64,000 nt of DNA from Escallonia rubra (GCA_033065855.1 JAVXUO010000144.1:1-64000); one strand, 5' to 3'; shown: positions 22,641 through 36,288, numbered from the stretch's first letter. Numbers and translations: made by a program. The notes: generated by a model not told the origin, from the sequence alone.

Positions 22641-23626
22641 CCAATCAATCATCTTACTTGGCAAATTTTTAGTGATAGTTTGACACTACCTAAATTGATG
22701 ACATGATGTTAGACGACCACTGAATATTTTCTCGATGTTGATAATGATTGCAGTTACACACGGTACACAAAAAATAGTATGACTACAAGAAATATATGTT
22801 GACTTAAGGCTCGCATGAGAAAACACTACACCCAGCCACTGATCTGGGTAACAAAAATCACTTTTCTTAAATCACATTGGAACCTTTTACGTAAGTTAAA
22901 AGATGTATTACCCAACATCGCCAGTTTTGGTCACATCTTAGCAGTATAATTATTGGTGTCTGGGTGTACAGTTTTCAATCTTCGAGATGGGTTACAACGT
23001 GATTTCCATAATACGTAATTCATCTCCATCCTGTATGAATTAGTGTGCAAACTGGATTTAGCGAATCGTCTCGTGTGATACAATGAAGCTCAACTTTTGT
23101 TTTAGGTTGATTGTGTGAAACTGATACAACTCAAACATAAATTCCCGATTAGTGGGGACACCCGGCATTCACAACTAAAGTGGGTCAACTACGGTTTACT
23201 GGATTAGTAATTAATGCATGCCACCTTCATCTTTTTTAAAATTATGACACATGAAACCCTTGAGATAACAGCTTGCCTATTGTTGGCACTACTGTATGAC
23301 ATAAAATTTATTTATTTATTTATTTATTTTAGTGAAGAGTATAAATATATACCAAGAATAGAAAGGGATTTACAACACATGCTCATATAGTCAAGTAAAG
23401 ACATAAGGATGAAATCTCCTCCGATAGGAATTGCAATAAAAAGCGTTCCACAACAGTAATGATATTAAGAAACAAACTATCAAAAAAAACATTAAAATCC
23501 TACAACTAATAAGACTATATATTTTTTTTTTTTTTGAGGTGCACAAAGCAGATAAATAGGAACAACTTAAACATGCTTAAATTACCTAAAACAAGATAAC
23601 TATAGCCTAAAATAGTGTAAAACTAA

Positions 23627-24086
23627 GGCCTCGTTTGACACTCATTTTTTCAGTTTTTTTTTTAGTTTGGAAAATTAGAAAATAAAAAAAGCCCGTTTGG
23701 TAATCATTTTTTTTTTCCTTCTCCAATTTAAAAAACCAGTTTTTAAACTGAAGAAGAAAAAAAAACTCCAAAAATGAGCTTTTTATTTCACTTTGGGTTT
23801 TTTTTTTTTTGAGACCACCACCACCACCCTCTCATCGCCGGCAGCCACCTCGGCTACAACCGTCGGCCGCCTGCCGGCCACCGTTACGCCCCACCACAGC
23901 CACCGCAAACCACCACAAAAAAAAACTCAAAATAAAAACTGGGTTATCAGACACAAAAAAAAAACTCAAAATAAAATTAGATTATCAAACACTCACTTGT
24001 TTTTGTAAAAAAAAAATTTTAACTGCTCTTTAATTTATTTATTTTTTAAAACTGAAAACCAAAAAAAAAAATTGTTAAACGGAGGC
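23627..24086. mobile_element. PIF/Harbinger-like (Tourist-type) MITE
   Basis: The terminal inverted repeats are GGCCTCGTTTGACA on the left and (reverse complement) GCCTCCGTTTAACA on the right, flanked by TAA on both sides (23624-23626, 24087-24089). The orthologous place in copy B of the duplication (around 39056) is an empty site with a single CTAA. Inside is AT-rich DNA with a GC-rich core (23811-23915, CCACCACC and GCCGGC words). It shares ends and core with the larger element at 52741-53602. Confidence 0.85.
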
Positions 24087-26347
24087 TAAATAACAACCAA
24101 TCATAAGACACCAACAATCTGCCAGCCACAAGCCCGAACGCCAGACACTTGTCCCGGCCGCTGCTATGAATCCTCAATCTCGTGAACCACAACCAAACCA
24201 AACGAGCGCCCCTCAAACCTATCGAAATCACCGTAGCTAAACCTTTCGGTAGCCCCTCACAACCGCCGACGACCACTGTGGCTCAACAAAACACCGACTT
24301 ATACCTGCAGAGACACCAACGGAATCCCGAGCCCCTCACAAACTGCTTCAATTGGAAAAAACCAACTATAAACCCTCATTACAACCAAGACCTTTACCAC
24401 TTGAATCATCGGTCGAAGCTACCTAGACTTATTAGCAGGCAAAACCAACTTAAAACAAGCGAAGAACAAACATCGCAGAAAGCACACTGCCTTCAAACAA
24501 AACAAAACCAAACCAAGTTTTCTAGATGAAGGGGGAAGGAGGATCGACAAGGGGGAAGGGGGGAAAATAAGCCTTAGAAAGAAGAACCTTGACCTAGACT
24601 CCCTTCCTTCTCCAACCCGTGGCAGCGCGACACACACAAACCCCATCTGCCAATTCAACCGGCACCGATAATCCACCACTAGCCGATCATGGAAACAACG
24701 CAGGAACCCGATAGCTTAAACCCCACACCAACCAATCTCTGGCTCCGGAAAGGATGATTGAGCTAACCATCTGCGGCAGATTGTCCAGCTCACCTCAACC
24801 ACCCAGATCCCAAACGAGCCCTAACTAAACAAAGAGCTAAGCTACCACATCACCACTCGCCAAGAAATCTGGCGGTGGTGACGGAATCGGGATTAGGAGA
24901 GAGAGTGTTTTGGAGAGGAGGTGTTTCAGTTTTTTCGCCTCTCACAGAGGCTGCCTAGTTACATAAAATCCTCTATATTTGTGAATTGCTCATCTTTTGT
25001 GTATCTGAAAGATTATGTTCACATCAGATTAAGTTTAGCTCTTAAGTCAGACCCAACATGTATTTACTCAAAAATACTGATGAGATAAGGTCAATAAAGG
25101 TAGCATTGCCTATTATATCATAGTTCGGACGTCGTTATAATGCTTGATTCATGATCAAGCATTTTAACTATTACAATGGACCTTACACCTTAATCAAATA
25201 AAATGTCTTTTAGGTAACATGTATATCTACTTATCTCGCTCCAAAAAGAGTTATAACACCCATGAAAGGGAAAAAAAATGTAATTTGTATTTGAGTTTAA
25301 CTAGAGGGACAGAGGATCATGTGCCAAAAATTCCACCAAACAAGTTCGTCCATTGACTTAATTATATGTGAATAACTCGGAAAGGTATACTTTATAGGCT
25401 TACTAAACTTAAAGAAATGAAGCAAGTCTATATAGAAGAAATACAACTTAAATAATATAAGTACATAATTCAGCCACCTAAAACACTTGATTGGAATGGC
25501 CACGATGATAATACATTGCTCGCGCAATAAATCGCCTTTTAGGTGTGTTTGAGCATGAACACCAAACCCAAAGACATGTACGTGAAACATGTTTGTCTGT
25601 ATGGGAAAAAAAAAAACCTTTAATACTTTTGCTTACGACCTTCAACGAACAAGTGAAGGATAGGAGAAAGATAATGAGAAAGGGAAAGCAAGTTAACGTA
25701 ATCATGACAAATGCATGTGGTTGTTGTCTTTGTATGTCTCACTGTAGCCAGAAATACCATATATTTGCATGATAACATGTTATTAATATGGTTATTGTCT
25801 TATATTCCATTCTTATAGTTGACAGGATTCGCTGAAACTCAATCAATAAATGATCCAATTTATTTGAGTTCAAATACTCTTGCGCCAAATTTCAAACAGC
25901 AATTGAAAAGCTTAAGTGACGAAGATTCATTGTGTAAATTTTTCTTGCTTAAGAAGTAGAGCACCATGATAGACCAACTAGCAGTCTCTTTGTATTGGTG
26001 AAACAAAGTCATGTTGTGATCATGCAAACAAATTTGTTTGTTGTCTTTTTAGGGGCTCATCGTTAGCAATTTCCAGGTTGTTTTGGTACAAACTATAATT
26101 GGAGGTAACTCAGAAGTTATTTAATTTTGAGTGCTTTTTCTCCAGTGAGCTCTTTTCCCTTTCTAGAAACTTATGTTTGCGCTCGTAAATATTGAAAAAA
26201 GGGCAATAGAGTTTCTCAAAAGAAGAAAAGGTTTGGTGTGGAGTTTTTGAAGTCATATGCTTGTGCGTTCCGGCTAAAGATTGAAGACCGTTTCAAGATT
26301 TTATTTTCTCGTAGTTACAATTATATCCTTCAGACATGATACATACA

Positions 26348-27420
26348 ATTATATCCGTCAGACTTGACCAAATTAAATTAGTTAAGTCATATTACAAGGC
26401 CTAACCCTTAATAATAAACTTTAATTAATAATGAAACAAAAAATTTAATTAATTAATAACGACTACAAAAATAGAGTGTCTATAGATATGATCTACCCTT
26501 GTAATGTAAATACGAAAAACCTTACGAGGACAAGGTCGACTAGTACTCTAAGAAAACCCCAAGTTATTATACCCTACCGACATAGCATAATGAGAGCGTG
26601 ATATGTCGCAACTAAATATGAACATACTTATACTTAATGCTTGGACATCTATTTTGTCACGGCTTCTATAAGGCAGGCAATCATATCAGGGTGAAACTCT
26701 TCCTGCAGGTTCAGTCTTTGTGTATGCAGTAGAAGATGAGTGTGATCCATTCATTGAACATGCATGCATGCAAGTTGGTGCCACGTATTTTCCCCTTCTT
26801 CTCATTCACGATCATAGTTGTATTACATCACAACTTGATTGCATCTTCATCTGTACTCAAAGAGCATGATGCTTGACCAAAAGCACGCTTAGAAGACAAC
26901 ACTGAACAAAATGAGGCCTACAAAACAATCAAGACACTGACATAAAGAATTAACGAATGACCAACTAGTAAGCCTAAAACACGTCCAAAATTTAAAAGCA
27001 CTCTTTAGTATAGAAAACTTACGTGAACATTTCTAGAACCTCCAAAACAAACTCTCCCATATGATGTTCTTGATCTTTCTCATTTCTCCTCTTCTGGGTA
27101 TTTGGGTATGACAGAGCAATCACCTCATTATGATCCAAATTTGGGTTTGCACCCTAGTGTCATTTCTGAATATATTGTATGGTGTTGACCTTTCCATGTG
27201 AGTAGGATCTTGGTTGGATCTTTCTGCATCCACTGCCAGTGGGTGCAGGCAGCAGCAGAGGGAGCGGAAGCGGCTATGTGTGGCAGCTGGAGGCATGCGG
27301 ATACATAGTCGCCAGAGGCATGACGGTGGAGGCTGGAGGTGAGCAGCGTTAGCCATTGGAGGAAGGGGAAGAGGAATAAATGTGTGCGGCTCTGAGAAAT
27401 AAAGAGAAGTCCGATTTTGA
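26348..27420. other. Intergenic, nothing recognised
   Basis: AT-rich sequence with a GC-rich patch (27200-27360) that gives overlapping shadow frames on the minus strand. No domain recognised. Confidence 0.45.
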
Positions 27421-27725
27421 TAAGTAACAATCTTTAACGATGGAAATTTCGTCTCTAAAGAGAAAAGAGTATGATTTAATTTCAGAAAAAGAGTCTTTAG
27501 AGATGGAATATTTTTGTCGCTACTAATCCCTTGCTAAAAGGCATTTTAGCCAACTAAATAATCCATCTGTTACAAAAACCCATTGATATAGTATGTTGGT
27601 AAATTTTTTTTGCGAAGGGAAATTTTGTTGTTAATATTTTTCCTTGACTTCTACCAATCGAACACTTTCCATTGATAAAATCTGTCAGTAATAGTGCATT
27701 TCACTGATGGACGGTCTTCTATTGA
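27420..27725. mobile_element. Possible relic of a CACTA element end
   Basis: Degenerate inverted words such as CTTTAACGATGGAAATTTCGTC, TTTAGAGATGGAATATTTTTGTCGC and CTGATGGACGG resemble worn GCGACGGA / ACCGACGG subterminal repeats like those at 9720-9925. The preceding GC-rich patch resembles the 9435-9700 region only loosely. No CACTA terminus found. Confidence 0.35.
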
Positions 27726-27869
27726 AAAAGTGATGTCGCAGACATGCAAGCAAGGAGTAAGAACCAAAGCCAAGCTTTATAGGGGTGTTAGTGATGATAA
27801 TACTTGTGTTCTCTGCATAGAGGTTTCTAAGATTCTGAGCCCAGTTGTTATCATCAAGCATTATCACCA

Positions 27870-29390
27870 TCTGCTAGTATAGAATGGATGACTACAATGA
27901 TGGAAGAAGTGGAGTCTATGAAGACCAATCATGTCTGGGACTTGGTTGACCTTCCCCCTGGCCGTAAGACTATTGAAAACAAATGAGTTACAATGGTCAA
28001 ACGAATTGCGGATGGTTCCATTGAAAGGCACAAGGCACGTCTTGTAGCAAAGGGGTATAACCAACAAGAGGTATAGATTACGGAAACTTTCTCACCTATA
28101 GTCAGGTTTGCCTCGATTCGTCTCATTCTGGCCATTGTCGCACACTCGGATTTACATGGAAGTTAAGACAACTTTTCTCGATGGAGAGATGAATGAGGAG
28201 ATCTACATGGATCAGCATGCTAGCTTTATCGTGGTCAAGAGCGCAAAGTCTGCAAGCTCATAAGATCTATCTATGGCTTAAAGCAATCATCCAGGCAGTG
28301 GTATCCTAGATTTCATGAGCCATCCTTGATGATGGGTTTATGATGGTTAAAGAAGATCAACTGCATGTATGTCAAATGCACCAAGGAAAGCTTTGTTATT
28401 TTTCAGCTGTATGTTGATGACATTTTGTTAGCCGGAAATGATAAGAAGTTGATAACTGCCTCTAAAAGGTAAATGTCCTCAAATTTTGAGATAAAATACT
28501 TGGGTGAAGCTAATTATATGCTCGGAGTTAAGATCTTTAGGGATGGTTCTAAGAGGCATCTTAGTTTTTTTCCAAAAGAACTACCTAGAGAAGGTACTTG
28601 ATCAATTCCAGATGCACAAGTCTAAACCCATGTGGACAACCATGTTACTAAAGGTGACTTCAGCCTAAGGGACTTCCCTAAGACACCTCGAGAAAAGGAA
28701 AAAATGATGCATGTTACTGATAGTAATGTTGTTGCTAGCCTTATGTAAGCTATGATATGTACTTAACCTGATATTTGTTATGTTGTTGAGTAAGTTAAGC
28801 GATATTAATTGAATCCTAGTATTGCCCACTCGCAGGCAATCAAAAGGATATTGTGCTACGTTAGTACAATCTCGGATTATGTGCTATGCTATCAAGGTTT
28901 GGAATTACACCTGAAAGGTTTTAGTGATGGGGATTGGGGCAGTGACCTTGATGAGTATTCATCGACATCAGGTATGTATTCTTGCTAAATCTTGGCATCA
29001 TATCTTGGAGTAGCAAGAAACAAACATGTGTAGCACTATCCACGATGGAAGCAGAGTTCGTAACATGTTCAGCAGCAAGTTAGGAGGCGATATGGATACA
29101 AAGGTTCTTGCAACACCTTGGAGTTGTCACAAGTGCATCAGATTTGGTGAAAATTGTCATAATGTGGTAGCCCTTGACTATACAAAAGATCCCAAATATC
29201 ACGGTAGAACCAAACACATTAATATCAAGTATAACTTCATTTTAGAAACCGTGGCACAAGGGGAATGTTGCTAGAGCATGTCTCTACGAGTCGGATGGTT
29301 GTTGACCCCCTAACTAAACCTATCCCTAGGGATTCATTTGTTTCTCATGTTAGGGCTCTAGGACTTCATAGAATTTAGTTCTTTGTCGAC
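27870..29390 (+). pseudogene. Copia pol remnant (RT to RNase H), plus strand
   Basis: Plus-strand pieces in order are WMTTMMEEVESMKTNHVWDL, LVDLPPGRKTIENK, then RHKARLVAKGYNQQ, RSIYGLKQSSRQW, the RT catalytic box YVDDILLAGN (about 28410), YLGEANYMLGVKI and a worn RNase H end (DYTKDPKYHGRTKHINI, about 29180-29230). The tail is PIPRDSFVSHVRALGLHRI. At least six stops or frame breaks occur. The family is Copia of the same general type as the remnant at 57031-59290. The integrase and everything upstream are missing. Confidence 0.88.
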
Positions 29391-30431
29391 AACCATTGTA
29401 CTTGGAATATCTGTTTTTTATGCACTTGTTGTGTGTTTCATTTCATTGTGGAGTAAACGTTATGATTAATTAGCACATGTTTATGAAAGGTATCTCAACA
29501 TACTAATTGGCTTACTCACTAGAACAATCACTTTTTACCGCTTTTTGAACAACGAGCAAAAAAAGAGACTCTTTTTGTCGCCTTGGCTGGAGCCAAGATG
29601 AGGTCTTATCAGGTGAACCGTGTATGGATGGCGCATCACCCGTATTAACCTGTATAGAAGCCAGATGTAAGACCTAGATTTGGCGTTTGGCATGCGAGCT
29701 TATCCAGGCTCAAGTTAGGCACTCGAGGAGTGGCTAGACCAAGATTCGTATGACAAATTAATATATAAATGACATACGCTCATTAAGGGTGAGTATTTCA
29801 CTACTATTTCTGTCGTAGCATGTGTTTCATACCACATGTGCCAAGCGAGCATTTCTGGAAGTAAGTGTATGGTTCCGTGCTTCCTCACCGTGTGAGTTTT
29901 ACTTGACATATGAATTTTCTAACAGTATCGAGGCCCTATGACCTTTGACTGCATCATGACGTGAAGGATTAGCGTTAACTATACTTCGACATGTCACCTA
30001 TGACCATGAATGATTCGGTACCAAAGGGGCATTATTGGATTGGTAGTTAATCAAGCATCGGATAATATGAGGGCAAGGGGAAGACTATTGTGGATCACAT
30101 CCACGTAATATGACTCATTGTCAACAGGTTATGTTTGTTCTTCAACGATGAACATAATCATGAATGTATCGTACGATGCCATGAAGTTTAGATTTGGCTC
30201 TTTGAGGGATTGTAGCAAATTTAACATGGTGTGATCAAATGAGTTTGGGGTATTACAAGTCATTCCACTTTGGGTTGATGTCTCCATGCTGACCTTATCA
30301 GGTTTCTAGTATGGATCTCCCATATCACACAGATGCTTACCGGTCGCACCATATATTAGTCTGTATGAGTATACCCAATAGTGCAAGCACACAGAGAGCA
30401 TGTATGTATAGTAACGTCATCCTCGTCATGT
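29391..30431. other. Non-coding 3' spacer of the plus-strand Copia remnant
   Basis: The sequence lies between the pol end and the LTR start. No frame of interest. A comparable spacer separates pol and LTR in the minus-strand remnant at 55945-57030. Confidence 0.5.
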
Positions 30432-30443
30432 GCTAGTGGGAGA
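30432..30443 (+). other. Probable polypurine tract
   Basis: GCTAGTGGGAGA directly precedes TGTTAGTAATTCC, the probable LTR start. The minus-strand Copia at 55945 has the similar GAGTGGGAGC before TGTTAATAA. Confidence 0.6.
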
Positions 30444-30737
30444 TGTTAGTAATTCCGGCCGGTTGGTGATTCGGGTCGGAGCCGGTACGCCCATGGCGAG
30501 CCTGATGCGAGACTCTTTTGTCTTCCCTAACCCCTATGTGGGAAGTCCATGGGTTCTAACTCCCAATGTTAAGAGAGCACATTAAGTTGGAGATGTTAGT
30601 AATTCCGGCCGGTTGGTGATTCGGGTCTGATCCGGTACGCCCATGGCGAGCTTGACTCGAGACCCTTTTGTCTTCCCTAACCTCTATGTGGGAAATCCAT
30701 GGGTTGTAACTCCCAAAGTTAAGAGAGCACATTAAGT
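30438..30737 (+). repeat. Start of a Copia LTR, tandemly duplicated (150-bp period)
   Basis: TGTTAGTAATTCCGGCCGG starts at 30444 and again at 30594. The two 150-bp copies (30438-30587, 30588-30737) differ at about ten positions. The LTR appears to continue past 30740, but its end was not found. Confidence 0.75.
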
Positions 30738-30743
30738 CTCTCA

Positions 30744-32733
30744 TAAAGGGAATTAACCCATGCGACTTAATAACAAAACAAAAGTAAAAAAAAAGGTTCT
30801 GCTTATTCTCTACAGAAGAAGAAGAAGCAGAAGAAAAGAAAATTAGAGAAACATATACATGCTTTTGCACTAGTTGGAGAACGAGAGAATCTTGTAAGGT
30901 ACGGTGGAACATGGATTGGCTCGAGAACGTAGCTCATTCCACCCTAAGCAAAGAAATTCACGTGGAGCAACAAGATCAATCATGGACTCGTTGTGCAACA
31001 GATTTCAACGGGTACGCTTCTGCATCTGAATCTATTGGCTCCGTTTTACACCTTAGATCGATCACGACCTTTTTTATCATCCATAAGAGCATTCTACCCA
31101 CCGCGCTTATGACTGGATTTTCATTGTACTACTTCTAGCCTCTAGGGCAGTTTTGACATGGTTAAGTTGGTGGTGTCCGCCGATGTGCATCTAATAATTG
31201 ATCCATATGTTTGTGCTGTATAAAACGATGGGTCGGTTTTCCTTATTATCTCCTCTTATTGTGCGGCTACATATTCCAATCTTTCCGGTGATTGTATTTC
31301 ATCAGCATTTGACTTCTTACCATGCTATTGACTATTTCTTTTCAAACGAAATTTGACTGTTTATACAACTAGCTAGTTCCGCTTAATTAGCTTCAGTGAT
31401 TTGCTCTCAAGCTGCAAGTTTTTCTAAGGAATACGACTTTTTAAGGACTACAATGCAATGATTTTGTTATTTACATCAACTGCGATCTGCTGCACGCATT
31501 CTTCTCTTGAGCGTAAACATTCTCCAATCTATTATGTAATAATTACTTTTCATGTCTTTTACCTTGTTTTTTAGAGAGAGGCTTCCCCGTTTCGTTAGAT
31601 ATTTTACCTGGAATTCAGCTTCAGACGACAAATGACATTTTCCAAGGTACATTCCCTGTTCACGAGACTCTGTAACCATGTTCTGCTATATTTTCTCTAT
31701 ATGTGTTGTACCTGAAAATAGTCTTCTCAAAGAAGTTCAAGAAATGACAGATTCCAGAGAAGTTTTAGAACTGTTTTTTTTTTTTTTGCACAGAATATTG
31801 TTAACTTAATGAGGGAGGAGAATCCTTTTGTATCACAAGGAGGGCGAATCATTCTTGCTCACGTGATGGTTTCCTTTTATTGTTAACTCCTACAAATTTG
31901 TTGATGTATTTTGTATTAGTTGTAATTATTTTGACATTCATTCTGTAGTAGTCTGCTTAGAAATAACAAGAATTAGTAGTCTGCTTAGTAATTATTTTGT
32001 ATTTGTATTTTGTGTTAGTTGTAATTATTTTGTATCTCGTAACTTTTTAATCTATTTATTGCTCACTACATGTAAGCGTAACGAAAGTAGTACTGTACGT
32101 GAAATTTTGCAGGAATATCTCATCGCAAAGCAGAGTATCAAGATGAAAGTATTGTGGCAAAGACGGTCTGCAACTATTGAAATTGTGGTGGATATGTCAT
32201 GTATTTGAGATGGGCTCTGATTAGAGATGGTGACAGTCGATATTAATTTGTGTTGGAGTTGACGGTATACTTTGTGTTCATATATGTTAATGGGATATTT
32301 GTACTTTGTTTTCTTTTTTTTTTTGGTTCAAAGGATATTTGTACTTTGTAAGGATGATATTTTGGTCAGATAGATAGAATTTTTTTTGTACAGATTGTTT
32401 CGCTTGATGACTGTATTCTTCTTTTGCTATATTAAACTTGCAGCGGTTAATAACTTTGGTCGAGCACCTTTTGATCAGAAATTTGTAATTTAAAAAATAT
32501 ATATACACACGAATACACCTATACCAACGGTATAAATAGTCGGCATAGATAAATAACTAAACGAAAAAATTAAAATAAAATAAATATTCAAAACCAAAGC
32601 CGACAGATGGGCAATTGCCTCTACGGGCTTGTACCGTAGGCATAGCCTATGCCAATGGAAGTATGTAGCTAAGTTTGCACGCGCGCATAGCCTATGACAA
32701 TATCTGCTACAAAATTCTAGTATCGCGAAACTC
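30744..32733. other. LTR remainder and intergenic DNA downstream of the dioxygenase gene
   Basis: The first part is probably the rest of the Copia LTR. Beyond about 31140 I see AT-rich DNA with no convincing gene. A local near-duplication (AGTAGTCTGCTTAG, 31947 and 31976) is visible. Confidence 0.45.
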
Positions 32734-35700
32734 TTATCTTGTTGAATTAGGAGATGGCAAGGGCATGAAAGCTCCATGAAATCCATATGGGACCCGTCTT
32801 GGCAGCGTAATTGTGGCTACTGGTTCACTTGAAAATCTCTTTGTGTCAACTATATAAACCTGCAAGATCAAGCAGCTAGATTACCTACATGTAACCATAA
32901 TTACGAAACGTTTTTGCATTAGGCCGATTGCTGGCTTAGAAAAGGAGTACTTACCTGAGATACATTAGTGTCTTCATTGTGTACGAATGAGATGATCCAA
33001 CCATCATCTTCATCGACGCCTCCGAACTTGGAGACAAAAGCGGCTCCTGTGCAGAAGGTGTTCTCTGGAAATCTATGATACTCAATCTTTATAAGCTCTT
33101 CAGGTGGGTCATTTGCCTAGTAATAACATGGTTATTTAGAAAATTGATGTGGGCGTGTAGGGGAAGAAGGAAAAAAGGAGGCTCATATTACCGTAGAAGA
33201 CCCAAGTTCTGGTTCTTCAAAATATAGCTTGGCTAGTCCTCCATATTTAGCCATCCCTACAATAAATTAACTTGTAGGTCACCGTACGCCAAAAATTAAG
33301 CTACAGCAACTGACTTTCTGTTAAGGACTATAGAATGACATGAGCAAGGATACCTGAGGTAGAGCTTGCTGTGGAATCAACAACTTGGCTGTACCCGTAT
33401 TTATTTTTAACACCCATAACATTTTCGTTGATCATGGGAAAATCCATAGAGAATTCGGTTCCTGTGAGATTCCTCTCTATCACCTCTCCGGTTGCCATAT
33501 TTAGTCTCCATTCATAAGCACGAGAAAAGAATAACCCGTCTGGATTGTCAGAATTGTTTTCAACTGAACTTGTATGCTTAAAACCTCTAGCAAACCACTC
33601 ATGCTTCTCCAACCCCAGATCTGGTCCTGGTATAATTGATCCACGGGCTCTGCATGCCCACATTATGACCTGTAGTTGATGATACTCATTTAGATTAGCT
33701 ACAAGGTTTACTTAATCTCCCTTTGTGTTCCTAAATGTAGAAACAAAAGCTATAATTCAAGGTCACCATTTATGGTAATTACCTCGTCACCATCCTCGAA
33801 ACAATTGAAAACATGAAATGCACTGCTCCGTTTCACATCAAACCAGCAAACTGAATTAGCATCACCATACCGTGGCATCACTCCAATCCTCGCGTATCCT
33901 TCTACATCGTACTTTATTAGACTACAGATCCACAAGAGTTTCAGTCCACAGCAAAAATTCTTCCTGTTTGATCTGAACTTACTAAAGAAAGCATGTACTT
34001 ACGGGCCTCCTCTAATGAGTCGATTTAGGTCCAGCGTTAGTGGGAAGTCTATGATCACGTTATACCTGCAAATAACAGCTATGTTAAGTCCAGAGTAAAA
34101 TTTCAGCCAACTTAAATATCCAGTCATAGAGTTAAATACGCTGCAATAGAAAATCTAGCTATTCGGGGTACCTCTGTGTAACCCCTATATCATGGCAAAG
34201 GCTGCACCTACTTAAATTGAGATCCGCCTTATGAAGTAATCTCTTTCCATCAGCTGAAGAGCAGGATAATATACAAATCGTTAGCATTAGCCAATTACAG
34301 AATGGTTCCTCTTTCAACCGACAAGCATACCTGAGATTACACCCAACTCGAAGAAAGGCTTTTTTGCATCAACCCCCATAATAAGCATCTCCCCCGTACC
34401 TGGAGCTTTCTGTATCATGGACAGGTTGTTTACCCAAGATTAACAAGGTGGGTGCTTTTGTATGAAATCAAAGTCGTGCCTTCAGATATGATCGAGAGCA
34501 CGAGTAAATTACCTTTGGGTGGCTAGTGAAGGGTCGCTTCCAAGCTCCATTGACGTCCCAATTGCCAAGAGTTTCCAGTGTAACGATGTCAATCTCTTGA
34601 GGCAAGTCACTCTCAGCAATAGAATAAAACTTCCCGGAATGCTCGAAAACGTTTGTGTTGCTGATATATTTGTTAATTTTGCCAAATCTCAACTGCGAAA
34701 TTGCACATTTCTTTATAATTAGTACTCTAATGTCTTAAAATGGTCATTGGTTAAACCAGGTGACAGAGTAGTTCAATTTGGTGGTTTTTCATCTTACATT
34801 ACTAGATGTCTTACCAATAAAGGCACTGTAACTGTGCTATAGTATGAAACTCCCTGACTAAGCTTAGGGAAATGTTACTGCCATGTAGAGATAATCTGCC
34901 TACCATGTTTAAGATAAAAGCTGATAAAATAGCCGGTGAGTTGCCTTCGATTGCAGGAAGGAAGGACGGCTTTTGTCTTCCTCTTTCTAATTTGAACGTC
35001 TCTGTCTGAACATGTCTGTTGTTGTAGCAGATAGTCCAGCTGCCACCACTGTCTTTATTGAAGTAAACAGCATGAAGCATTCCTTCTCCTTCTACCCATA
35101 TGTGACTTGACCTCCCAAACATAGAATTAGTCGATTTTAATCCTCCGAAGAGAGGGTTTGGGCCTGCAAGTTTAATAAAGTTAGAAACTAAATGCCAATT
35201 GACACAGTACTTTCCTTGATTAATTCAGAAAGTTAGAAACTATAATGTTTGGCAGTTTCAGTACGAATAAAAACTTGCAACCACAGAAATAGGACCAAAA
35301 GAATCAAATATAGTTTGAACTTCTAATTTATCTACGGACTATATAATCTACTGGCAGATGTTTCGAATATGATACACACTACTATCTACGTTAGGATACT
35401 TGGTTTACTTCTCTTAACTACTTGGTTATCGATGTTTGACCTTTTCTGTGTTCTTTTTTGTGTCAATTCCTAGGCGCTTTTCAACAGTCTATACAATAAT
35501 ATCCTGTTGGATCATTCTTTAGGGTGTTCTTGCCAAATCTCATTCTTGCCTCGCTCCAAATAAGCAAGGACAGTCTAAAGAATGATCCAACAGGAGATGG
35601 TTTAGTATTGTCCGGCGGCAATCTTAGAGTTTATCAAAATAGCATATTGAAACATTGGTAATATCTACCGTTTCTTATGTAAACACCCTCTGGAAAATCA

Positions 35701-36210
35701 TCTGGAATCGCTCCATTCACATTGCTGACGAGAACGGCTTCTCCCATTTCTTCAACTGGAGCAAAGTTGCTCTGCCAGAATGTAGATACAACTATCATAT
35801 AAACACACATACTTCAACTGGTGCTGTATATCGTGCATGAGTGCATGTGCAGTATGAAAAGGACAGATGCCAAATTTGGTACCTGGGATGGAAGCAGTGG
35901 CTGATCAACAAATTCAAAAACCATATCCACAAAAGTGTCTACTAATTCCAGTGATGTTTTCTTGACAATTTTAGGAACATCGATTTGCATCGAAATTTGC
36001 TCCAGCTCATTCAAGAATGGCTGCTCATCATCCCAATAATACAAGTTATTCTTGAGAATTTAACTAACAAAACTGATAGAAGAAGTGGGAGAGAGACTGA
36101 CTTACCTTAAAAGAAGAGGAGAATGATGTCTTGAAGTGATCAAACCGGTGTGATATCGAAGATTTCTGCAAGGAACAATTTACTTGTAATGCATTACTGC
36201 AAGTAACCAT
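32734..36210 (-). CDS. Carotenoid cleavage dioxygenase (RPE65 family, CCD1-like), 13 exons, intact
   Basis: The exons by GT-AG are 36210-36106, 36050-35883, 35771-35669, 35163-34904, 34692-34513, 34409-34331, 34253-34172, 34065-34003, 33921-33783, 33669-33354, 33256-33192, 33116-32955 and 32859-32734. Their sum is 1848 nt (615 aa, no internal stop). All four iron-ligand histidines of the family are in place: His270 (TSHPK), His319 (LCHDIG), His383 (AFHVFN, followed by FEDGDE) and His602 (YGFHGAF). Other marks are PEGVYIRNGPNP, GEGMLHAVYF, TNVFEHSGKFYSIAE, GTEFSMDFPMIN and STSGMAKYGGL. These non-haem iron enzymes split carotenoids or apocarotenoids at double bonds with O2. The many introns suggest the CCD1 side of the family, whose typical members lack a leader; here about 35 Ser/basic residues precede the conserved part, suggesting plastid import. 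The cleavage position cannot be read from sequence. Confidence 0.93.
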
Positions 36211-36288
36211 TTCTCTTTTCCAAATCTCCCCTCTCTCTATCCTCTCTCCCTCACTCAAAATGTTAAAATTGACTTCAAATGTTAAAGA

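Larger units (their letters stand above)
22272..26347. repeat. Segmental duplication, copy A
   Basis: A direct copy of 37583-40924. Homology begins at GCTTCCTTGTCCATTTT and runs with small changes to GTTGACAGGATTC (about 25830). It then resumes at 26274 after about 440 bp that copy B lacks, ending near 26347. Copy A also contains a 460-bp MITE absent from copy B. The ends are not TG...CA, and no PBS or PPT adjoins them, so I do not read the pair as LTRs. Confidence 0.88.
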
